Of a stretch of DNA of 50,902 nt, positions 44,860 through 50,902 are shown one piece after another (positions within the stretch are counted from its first letter, which is position 1; each line of letters begins with the position of its first letter). Below the pieces are notes generated by a model, which saw nothing but the letters and a program-made list of their open reading frames with translations, was not told where the DNA came from and did not search any database. Source of the stretch: Thermoleophilia bacterium UBA2241 (GTDB taxonomy: Bacteria; Actinomycetota; Thermoleophilia; UBA2241); assembly GCA_002347645.1 (NCBI GenBank), contig DDYF01000028.1:1-50902 (forward strand), read 5' to 3'. A program made the translations under genes and the position numbers.

Positions 44860-46509
44860 TCAGTCGGCCGCAGAGTGACTGTAGTAGCCGTGGCCGTGGC
44901 TCGCCGAGATGAGGACCACTCCCAGCTTCCGGCACGGGAGCTGGGAGAGCTGCTGGCGGGCACGCTGGAGCTGGGGGAGCCGGAGCTTCGTCGGGTCCGC
45001 TACGAACAGGAGGGCATCGACCCAGGAAGCCAAGGCAGTCGCGTCGCCGACTGCGGTCAGGGCAGGAGAGTCAAGGATGACCAGGTCGGAGTCCTCCGCG
45101 AGCCCTCGGATGAGCTCTCCGAACCGGCCCGCGGCCACCATCTCCCCGGGGTTCGGCGGTGGCGGCCCACCGGGCACGACACGCAGCGACACTGCATCGT
45201 CGCCGTCCGTCCATCGCCAAACCGGTTTGGTGTCACGATCGGGGCTCGCGTGAGCCGACCCCCGAACACGCACCCGGGCGAGTCTCTCTCCGGCGCCCGC
45301 AGCTGACACGGTGATGGAGTCGATCGGCGTCGGACTCCGCGTGAGCGAGATCCGGACCATCGCCTCGCCCACCTCATCTCGACCTGAAACGACAGTCGAC
45401 ACGCCGCGGGCGTTGGGAACACCGTAGTACTGGTGCACATGAGGGACTCGGAGATCTGCGTCCACCAGGGTGACGCGTCTACCTGCCAACGCCATCGAGA
45501 CCGCCAGATTGCACGCAACCACGCTCTTACCCTCTCCCTGCACCGTGCTGCAGATGAGCAGCGCGCGCACTTCGTCGCCGACCGCAGCGAAATCGAGGTT
45601 GCTGCGCAACACCCGGTAGGCCTCCGCCGCAGGGCCGGACGGATCGACCATGGTCTTCAGGGGGCTCTTGGCGCGTTCCGTTCGCGTCAACGGCGGGATG
45701 CGGCCCAGCATGCCGAGACCGAGTATCTCTACTACCTGTGTCTCGCCGTGCACGCGCGTGTCGAGTTGCTCCAGGACGAACGCCAAGCCAAGCGCCAGCA
45801 CGAAGCCGCCGGCTAGCGCCACGACGATGCCCCGCCTCTTGTCAGGAGAGAAGGGCTCGGATGGCCTGGAGGCAGGGGTGATGATCGTGAAGCTTCCGCC
45901 CACACTCGCCTCGAGGAGCTCAAGTTGCCTCAGGCTCGATTGCAGTGACTTGTACTCGTCGCTACGACGTGCGGCGCTGTCGGCCATTGCCAGGAGTCGA
46001 CCCCGCACCACGTCGACCGCATCGGAGACCTGCTGGCGGGCGTTCTCGCGGCCCCAGTCGAGGAACGCCTGCGCGGAGGCGTCCGCAGCCGCGGCGGCAA
46101 CGTCCGGGCTGGGCGAAACGGCAGTGATGGTGACAATGTTGGAGTAGCCCCCGGACAACGCCAACTGAAGCGTAGCCGTGACCGAGTATCCGGCACTCGA
46201 AGACCCGCGGTCCATCAGCTTCTCGGCCGCAGTGCGCAGCTCCGAGCTGGCGACGATCACGGGAACAACCTCGATCTCGGCCTGCTGCGCGCTTCTGTCG
46301 ATGTACGTCTGCCCCAAGGGGTTCTGAATGTCGATCTGCTTGGCGTAGAGGAGCTCAGTGGACGCCGAGTAGAGCGGCGTCCGCGTCCACGTGTATGCCA
46401 CTCCACCCGCCAGAACCGCGAGCGTCACAGTCAGAATCAACCATTTCCAGCGGAGCACCACGCGGAGATAGCTCCGTATGGCAAGACCGTCCGATTCCTC
46501 AGCAGTCAT
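44860..46509 (-). CDS. Wzz/Wzc-like chain-length regulator with tyrosine-kinase-type ATPase
   Basis: About 549 residues. The N-terminal Wzz domain has a first span (WLILTVTLAVLAGGVAYTW) and a long outer region. The second span (GIVVALAGGFVLALGLAFVL) precedes a cytoplasmic BY-kinase-type ATPase. Walker A is TVQGEGKSVVACNLA, Walker A' is VTLVDADLRVP, and Walker B is DLVILDSPAL. About 70 residues are inserted between A' and the PPPPNPGEM element, which normally follow more closely. The C-terminal tyrosine cluster is reduced to YY in GHGYYSHSAAD. It controls polymer length and export. ATG 46509 has AAGGGA upstream; a GTG at 46572 would add 21 residues. Confidence 0.87.
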   Translation of the reverse strand: MTAEESDGLAIRSYLRVVLRWKWLILTVTLAVLAGGVAYTWTRTPLYSASTELLYAKQIDIQNPLGQTYIDRSAQQAEIEVVPVIVASSELRTAAEKLMDRGSSSAGYSVTATLQLALSGGYSNIVTITAVSPSPDVAAAAADASAQAFLDWGRENARQQVSDAVDVVRGRLLAMADSAARRSDEYKSLQSSLRQLELLEASVGGSFTIITPASRPSEPFSPDKRRGIVVALAGGFVLALGLAFVLEQLDTRVHGETQVVEILGLGMLGRIPPLTRTERAKSPLKTMVDPSGPAAEAYRVLRSNLDFAAVGDEVRALLICSTVQGEGKSVVACNLAVSMALAGRRVTLVDADLRVPHVHQYYGVPNARGVSTVVSGRDEVGEAMVRISLTRSPTPIDSITVSAAGAGERLARVRVRGSAHASPDRDTKPVWRWTDGDDAVSLRVVPGGPPPPNPGEMVAAGRFGELIRGLAEDSDLVILDSPALTAVGDATALASWVDALLFVADPTKLRLPQLQRARQQLSQLPCRKLGVVLISASHGHGYYSHSAAD

Positions 46510-46665
46510 GTCGTCGTTAGGTCCCTTCCCAGAACGGGCAGAATCGAGCCTGAGCCCGCTTCCGGCACTCACTGTCTCCAGACAAGCATATCGGCACGAG
46601 CGGACTTCTCGTGAATTGCCGAGGCCAACTCGGCCAGAGCATCTGCGTCTCTCCGCACCACGGCC

Positions 46666-47721
46666 TCAGTCGACTCCCTTGAACCATGCCTCTAGTGTGC
46701 TCGCGAACTCCTCGGCGTCCCAGTCGCGCACGCGGAAGCGCGGAAGCCGGTACGGGTCGCTGCGCAGCCACACCAACCCGGGCCAGTTGGCGCACGCTGC
46801 CATGTAGCCACAGTCACGGGCCACGCGCCCGCAATCGCTCGTGAGGACGTCGGCCGCCCCGAAAGGATAGGACAGCAAGTCGACCGAGCATCCGGTCATC
46901 TGTTCCAGCGTGTGCTTGCTCTGAATGAACTCCTCGGCGCGCCCTTCCCGCGACAGTACATTGAGAGGAGTGTGGGATACTCCGTGAGCTCCCACCTCCA
47001 CGACCGCGCTAGCAGCCAGTTCGGCGACCCCTGCGGGGCTCAGTCGGCGATGACCGTGAACCGTGGGGGCCTCGCCTAGCTGCGCGGCCAAGCTCCTCAG
47101 TGCCGCGTCGCGCTCGTCGGGTGCCAGTGCGCGGCACAGGCTCGCGATATCTCGGAAAGCTGCCTGGCGTGGACTCGGTACCTCGAATCGCGCGACGTCC
47201 CTGCGAGCGTCCTCGGGCCCGGCCGCTGCCGCCGAGGAAGAGTCTGCCGCGTCCAGCGGCCATGCGAACCGGCGCCCGCGGGCCGTCAGGGTTACCTCCG
47301 GTGGGACCTCCACGGTGCGCAGCAGGAGAGCTTCGAGCTCGTCCCACCAGAACGGCCGGCCCACATCGAGGCCCCCGCTGGCCACGAAGACCGTCGCCGG
47401 CACGCCGACATCGCGCAGGAGTGGCTCAGCGACGTCGAGGTTGTCGGCGTAGCCGTCGTCGAATGTCACGACGATGGCGCGCCGCGGCACACGACCAACG
47501 GCGCTCCAGCGCACCAGATCACGCAGCGACACGCACTCGCCGACCTGGCACAGGAGCCGCAAGTGGCTGGCGAAGTGCGCCGGCGAGACGCACATGAGTT
47601 GAGGGTCCAGGTCCGGCGACGCCACGCGGTGGTAGGTGAGCACCAGCGCGGTCGGCAGGAAGCGCGTGACCACACGCCGGGCACGGCGCTTCGCCGTCGC
47701 GCACACCGGCTCCTGGCTCAC
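46666..47721 (-). CDS. Polysaccharide deacetylase (NodB homology domain)
   Basis: About 351 residues. The CE4 domain has motif 1 VVTFDDGYADN (catalytic base Asp and metal Asp) and motif 2 GAHGVSHTPLN (the two metal-binding His), then LLSYPFGAADVL near motif 3. LVLTYHRVA is the usual opening strand. It removes N-acetyl groups from polymers, often outside the cell, but no signal peptide is visible, only a basic N-terminus before one weakly hydrophobic strand. A large insertion lies between motifs 1 and 2. GTG 47721 overlaps the upstream GT stop (GTGA) with GGGGAGG in front. Confidence 0.9.
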   Translation of the reverse strand: MSQEPVCATAKRRARRVVTRFLPTALVLTYHRVASPDLDPQLMCVSPAHFASHLRLLCQVGECVSLRDLVRWSAVGRVPRRAIVVTFDDGYADNLDVAEPLLRDVGVPATVFVASGGLDVGRPFWWDELEALLLRTVEVPPEVTLTARGRRFAWPLDAADSSSAAAAGPEDARRDVARFEVPSPRQAAFRDIASLCRALAPDERDAALRSLAAQLGEAPTVHGHRRLSPAGVAELAASAVVEVGAHGVSHTPLNVLSREGRAEEFIQSKHTLEQMTGCSVDLLSYPFGAADVLTSDCGRVARDCGYMAACANWPGLVWLRSDPYRLPRFRVRDWDAEEFASTLEAWFKGVD

Positions 47722-48788
47722 CACGCCTCCCCGCCCGAGCGCGGCGTGCGCCTGAGGGTGCGGCGAACGAATGAACGAGCCGCTTGGCGCACCCTGAGCC
47801 TCCAGCGATCCAGAGGTTCCGCAAGCTTGAGCAGCTCCCTGCCCGCACGGTACTTCGGCGACCGCAGCAGGCACTCCGCGTCGTCTGGCGGCCTGAGAGC
47901 CGCCGTCACAGTCCCATTGACGATGTCCGCCATCATGTGCTCAATCTGGCACGGATGAGGGCCATCGAACCGCTGCAGCCAACTTGGATAGCGGTAGACG
48001 TTGTGTACCCGATAGGGCCTGCGCAGTGTGAGATACGAGTCCGCCAGCCAGCGGCGGATGCCCTCGGTCAAGTCCCTGTATAACCCATTGTAGTAGTAGT
48101 CCACCTTCTCGGTGACTTGGAGTGGTAACAGCAACGAGTAGTGATACATCGCTATGCCCATTCTGGCGACGGCGCGAGCATCGAGCCAGTTCACCGACCG
48201 AGTGTCGCGGCTGAGGTCGTCACACACCGTCGGCGGCCTGTGGGACACATAGGTGTACCCAGGGCCCCACTTGAACAGGCGGTGGTAGTCGGCCGCACCG
48301 CGGCGCAGATACCAGCTGTCGGCAACGACTCCTGGGTCGCCCCAGAACGTGAGAGTGGGGAACGTCACCGCGCTGATGGTCGGGTCGGCCAAGAGCCGTG
48401 CGAGGATCCTCCTCATGTCGGCGTCCAGGTAGAACTCGTCGACGTCCACTTGCCACAAGTACTCCCCGGTCGCGCGCACGGCGTAGGCGCAGCTCTGCTC
48501 GTCCTTCTCTCCGGGCCAGAACCCGTTCTCGTGCCCGCAGTCCTCGGCGGTGACCACGACGAGCTTGTCGTCGGGGTCCTCTTCGCGTGCGAATCGCCGC
48601 AATTCCTGCAGCGTGCCGTCCCTCGAATGCCCGTTTGCCGTCGCGATGCCGGCTGCTCCAGGGGCGGCGCCTTCCACAACGATGATCTGATGCGCGAACG
48701 GGTACAGCGCCCGCAGGTTGTAGGGCAGATATGGCAGTCCGTTCAGCACGATCATGCCGAACGACACCTTGGGCAGCGCGGGCGTCAT
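47718..48788 (-). CDS. Glycosyltransferase family 2-like
   Basis: A 356-residue GT-A-type transferase. The N-terminus PKVSFGMIVLNGLPYLPYNL has the GT2 beta-1 signature. QIIVVEG follows, and the DxD-type metal site is in LWQVDVDEFYLDADM near 113. FPTLTFWGDPG and DDLSRDTRSVNWLDARA lie further on. This matches GT2-related enzymes of surface glycan loci. The start is ATG 48788 after AAGGGG; it overlaps the stop of a 43-codon frame by 4 bases, and its stop overlaps the deacetylase. It is probably cytoplasmic. Confidence 0.85.
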   Translation of the reverse strand: MTPALPKVSFGMIVLNGLPYLPYNLRALYPFAHQIIVVEGAAPGAAGIATANGHSRDGTLQELRRFAREEDPDDKLVVVTAEDCGHENGFWPGEKDEQSCAYAVRATGEYLWQVDVDEFYLDADMRRILARLLADPTISAVTFPTLTFWGDPGVVADSWYLRRGAADYHRLFKWGPGYTYVSHRPPTVCDDLSRDTRSVNWLDARAVARMGIAMYHYSLLLPLQVTEKVDYYYNGLYRDLTEGIRRWLADSYLTLRRPYRVHNVYRYPSWLQRFDGPHPCQIEHMMADIVNGTVTAALRPPDDAECLLRSPKYRAGRELLKLAEPLDRWRLRVRQAARSFVRRTLRRTPRSGGEAW

Positions 48789-48916
48789 GTGACCCCTTCC
48801 GGCTGCCGCGCCCGGCCGCTCTCCACGTTGGAGAAGCAGGGCCGCGAGCCGAGCCAGTCAGACTCATAGAGAAGCTCACCGGGATGGGCTCGACGTCCAG
48901 CCTCGTCAGACAACAC
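48785..48916 (-). CDS. 43-residue coupled small ORF
   Basis: A short frame beginning GTG 48916 (or TTG 48913) with GGAAGGGAG upstream. It overlaps the polymerase stop by 11 bases and the GT2 start by 4 (ATGA). It encodes LSDEAGRRAHPGELLYESDW then LGSRPCFSNVESGRA. The stretch YESDWLGSRP.F.N..SG recalls, from memory, the N-terminus of asparagine-synthase-like proteins in polysaccharide loci. No downstream catalytic part is present. It is either a truncated relic kept as a translational bridge or a genuine small protein. Confidence 0.5.
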   Translation of the reverse strand: MLSDEAGRRAHPGELLYESDWLGSRPCFSNVESGRARQPEGVT

Positions 48917-50312
48917 TACTCCCTTCCTGGTGAGCGACGGGCGCCGCCGCGGTGTGAGCCGCGCGGCGTCGGCAAGCCTCGGCCGCGAGCAGCGCGAAGA
49001 GCCAAAGACCCATCGGGTAGCGCCCAGGATCGAGGATTGTCCATGACACTGCCCCGTTGAGCAACTGCCCGACCAGCGCAGCGAGGACGACCAGCGCCAG
49101 GAACTCGGCGTCGTCGGTCCCGCTGAGGCTGAGGCGTAGCGCGCGCCACGCGTACAGCCCGTAGAGGATGATGAACCCCGCGACGCCCAGGAGACCCAGA
49201 CGATAGAGCACCGGCACCCAGACCACATCCGCACTCATGGAGTAGATGTCGTCTGCCGTCGCCTCCTGCCCAGCCGCGACGTACCCCAGCCCCAAGACCT
49301 CACTCTCAGCGCTGATAGCACTGTAGATGTGCTGCACCTTGCGGGATCGGGACTGCAGGTTGCGGTCGCCGGTCACGGCTCCGGCGTCATCAGTCATGGC
49401 GATGCGTGACAAGAAGTAGCCCGACTCTCTGGGCAATGCGACATACGCGACCGTACCCGCGACCACGACGACGGTCGCGATTGTCAACGCTCGTCGCACA
49501 GCGCGTCCCGCTTGGTGAGCCTTCACCACACGCACAGCCAGAACCAGCACGAGCTCTACGGCAGCTATGAGCAGAAACGACCGAGTATACGATACCCATA
49601 GTGCGGCCAGATTCACGACCAGCGCTGTCGTCCAGAAGAACCCCCACTTCGGCTTGGCGAAACAGAATCCCAGCGACAGTGCGAACAGTTGCGGCATGAA
49701 GTAGAAGGACCTGGTGATCTGCTGCCCTCCGAACACGACCGTCAAGTACTCGGTGACACCGGCATAGACGGGTAGATGAAGCCCCTGGTGCAGGAAGAAG
49801 AGCCCCGCGGCGATCGTGTTGACACCCACGAGGGAGGTGAGCAGGTCAACGGTGTCCTTGCGGCTCGCCCCACACAGCATACCTCGCAACAGAAAGTAGC
49901 CGACGAAGAGGTAGATGAAGCCCTTCGCTTCGCCGAGCGCCGGCCCCATCGTACCGAAGCGTAGCAACGTGAGCGGGAACTCCAGGATAGCGAGACCGAC
50001 AATCGCGACGAGGAGGTACTCCTCCGGCGACGAGAGCGCGGGGCCGAAGACCCGCTGACTTCGCCCCGTACGCAGCCGTGTCGGCAACGGGAAGTCGAAG
50101 AAGACCGCCCACACGATCACAAGCCAGATCATCATGAGGTCGACCTTGTCCAGGCGCCCCGGCACAGAGAACAGCCGCACGTTCTCGAAGAACACGGAGA
50201 GGTGCTGGAACATGAGGAACGGGATGCCGAGCAGGAAGATGCGCTGCCGAGTGGAGCGACCCGCGAAATAGAGCAGCAGCAGGACGGGCAGGACGTAGCG
50301 CAGCAAGCTCAC
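48906..50312 (-). CDS. O-antigen polymerase/ligase-like membrane protein (Wzy/WaaL type)
   Basis: A 468-residue polytopic protein with about ten or more hydrophobic spans from residue 5 (LLRYVLPVLLLLYFAG) to the C-terminus (LFALLAAEACRRRA). A large outer loop lies near residues 290-370 (LSRIAMTDDAGAVTGDRNLQ ... AISAESEVLGLG). This architecture is that of the Wzy_C / O-antigen ligase group, which polymerises or transfers lipid-linked repeats outside the membrane. The start is GTG 50312 with no clear Shine-Dalgarno, and the frame continues upstream only 36 bases without another start. It heads the leftward export operon with the GT2, deacetylase and chain-length genes. Confidence 0.85.
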   Translation of the reverse strand: MSLLRYVLPVLLLLYFAGRSTRQRIFLLGIPFLMFQHLSVFFENVRLFSVPGRLDKVDLMMIWLVIVWAVFFDFPLPTRLRTGRSQRVFGPALSSPEEYLLVAIVGLAILEFPLTLLRFGTMGPALGEAKGFIYLFVGYFLLRGMLCGASRKDTVDLLTSLVGVNTIAAGLFFLHQGLHLPVYAGVTEYLTVVFGGQQITRSFYFMPQLFALSLGFCFAKPKWGFFWTTALVVNLAALWVSYTRSFLLIAAVELVLVLAVRVVKAHQAGRAVRRALTIATVVVVAGTVAYVALPRESGYFLSRIAMTDDAGAVTGDRNLQSRSRKVQHIYSAISAESEVLGLGYVAAGQEATADDIYSMSADVVWVPVLYRLGLLGVAGFIILYGLYAWRALRLSLSGTDDAEFLALVVLAALVGQLLNGAVSWTILDPGRYPMGLWLFALLAAEACRRRAAHTAAAPVAHQEGSSVV

Positions 50313-50787
50313 GGACCACCAGCCGGCGAGTGGACCACGAAATGCGGTTCAGGCTGTCGCGGCCCTGCAGGAATCGTGGTCGGACTCCCCATGACCGTCC
50401 GGGGCCGCCGCCGCAAGCCTGTCATGACCCTCCGTTTTCACGATCCCCGGCGCCACGTGCTGCCTGAGCTCACCTTCACTGTACACGCGCTCGGGCACCA
50501 CGCGCACGCTGCCCGCGCTCTCCTCATCGGCGCGAACGCGGTCGCCCTTGACGCCTCTGCGTTCGGCAGGCCCCGTTGCCCGCCCAGGCAGCACCTAAGC
50601 GTCTAGGCGCTCAAGGAATCCCTGGCCCCGCCGATGTCCCTCGAAGAGCAGCGCGGGCTGCTCGCCGCAAGGCCAACGGAACCTGGAGCGCGTCGCGCCG
50701 GTGCGACAGAGACCCACGTCACGCCCACCCGCCCAGCGGGTGGACCTCACCGGCCAGGCTCCGGTTCCGCGACCCGGAGGTAGGACC
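50313..50787. other. Long divergent region before a secreted-protein gene
   Basis: These 475 bases separate the polymerase (-) from a secreted-protein gene (+). Open frames exist on both strands, including one of 81 codons on the complement (50349-50594), but none has a convincing ribosome site or family resemblance. Small hairpins occur (for example AGCG/CGCT around 50598). The length would allow a structured leader for the + gene. I compared it by memory with c-di-GMP, c-di-AMP and cobalamin riboswitch cores and found no match. Confidence 0.35.
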
Positions 50788-50902
50788 GTGGTGAGGAAGC
50801 GCTCCCTTCTCGGCCTCATGGCCCTCGCCGTGCTCGCGGCCGGTCTCTGCGCCCTGGCCGCCGAGCCCGCGCAGGCCAGGGTGCAGTCCTTCAAGAAGAT
50901 CG
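50788..50902 (+). CDS. Secreted protein, N-terminal fragment (cut by window edge)
   Basis: Only 38 codons are visible. The GTG at 50788 (or the next codon, GTG 50791) follows CGGAGG at 7 bases. The product starts VVRKRSLLGLMALAVLAAGL and continues to AEPAQA, a textbook Sec signal peptide with a likely cleavage after AQA, then RVQSFKKI and the window end. Nothing can be said about its function. It is divergent from the polysaccharide polymerase operon. Confidence 0.7.
   Translation, partial: MVRKRSLLGLMALAVLAAGLCALAAEPAQARVQSFKKI

Noticed and set aside
50349..50594. 81-codon frame on the complement strand upstream of the polymerase gene
   Set aside because: Charged and Ala/Gly-rich, with no clear ribosome site and no recognised family. 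Possible but not supportable.
50600..50787. c-di-GMP-I, c-di-AMP or cobalamin riboswitch before the secreted-protein gene
   Set aside because: Short stretches (CGCAAGGCC, CCGGTGCGAC) vaguely recall riboswitch cores, but the required stems and conserved blocks do not line up.

Overview
This is GC-rich DNA (AT-rich only in a few control regions) with short intergenic gaps, many GTG/TTG starts and many 1-4 base stop/start overlaps. The gene content points to an actinobacterium outside the best-known genera: a mycobacterial-type long isoleucyl-tRNA synthetase, a 442-residue glutamine synthetase of the alpha type, a DUF5679 zinc mini-protein, and large secreted beta-propeller proteins with a repeated C-terminal beta domain. 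A Thermoleophilia- or Coriobacteriia-like lineage fits, but that placement is inference.

Layout. (1) 1-3.5 kb: a complete tRNA-Arg(CCT), then an acetolactate-synthase-like ThDP enzyme and a short-chain dehydrogenase, closed by a perfect 40-base repeat of the tRNA 5' half and a C-terminal relic of a DUF4143-type ATPase. (2) 3.5-12.3 kb: a saccharopine-dehydrogenase-like oxidoreductase divergent from a MerR-GAF regulator, a six-span membrane protein, two secreted propeller proteins (FG-GAP and NHL), an ECF sigma factor with its membrane anti-sigma, and a DUF5679 protein. (3) 12.4-22.4 kb: housekeeping genes glnA-nadE, lysC-asd, trxB-trxA, a methyltransferase and ileS. (4) 22.5-25.0 kb: three translationally coupled genes, a HAD phosphatase, a GtrA-like flippase and a GT87-like membrane glycosyltransferase. 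(5) 25.1-50.3 kb: a large surface-polysaccharide locus with about seven glycosyltransferases, two hexapeptide acyltransferases, an epimerase, two adenylate-forming enzymes, an acyl carrier protein, two SGNH-like exported proteins, AsnB, a second NadE-like enzyme, a Wzz/Wzc-type chain-length regulator, a NodB deacetylase and a Wzy/WaaL-like polymerase. (6) The right edge cuts a gene for a secreted protein.

How the parts fit. The locus at 25-50 kb holds what a lipid-linked, Wzy-type pathway needs: sugar nucleotide conversion, sequential GT4/GT26/GT2 transferases, polymerase, chain-length control and deacetylation. Inside it is a less usual set: an acyl-activating ligase, a free-standing acyl carrier protein, SGNH-like exported proteins, an asparagine synthetase and a NAD-synthetase-like amide ligase. 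The operon ACP / SGNH lipoprotein / AsnB / NadE-like (37.3-41.5 kb) is my best candidate for an undescribed system. It looks like an acyl- or amide-decoration module for the polymer, but its substrate cannot be read from sequence.

Two fine-scale patterns recur. Three genes have a -10-like hexamer exactly 8 bases before the start codon, which implies leaderless mRNAs. In the polysaccharide locus, very short frames sit directly against or overlap a larger gene's start. One resembles the first 25 residues of an acyl carrier protein, and one the N-terminus of an asparagine-synthase-like protein.
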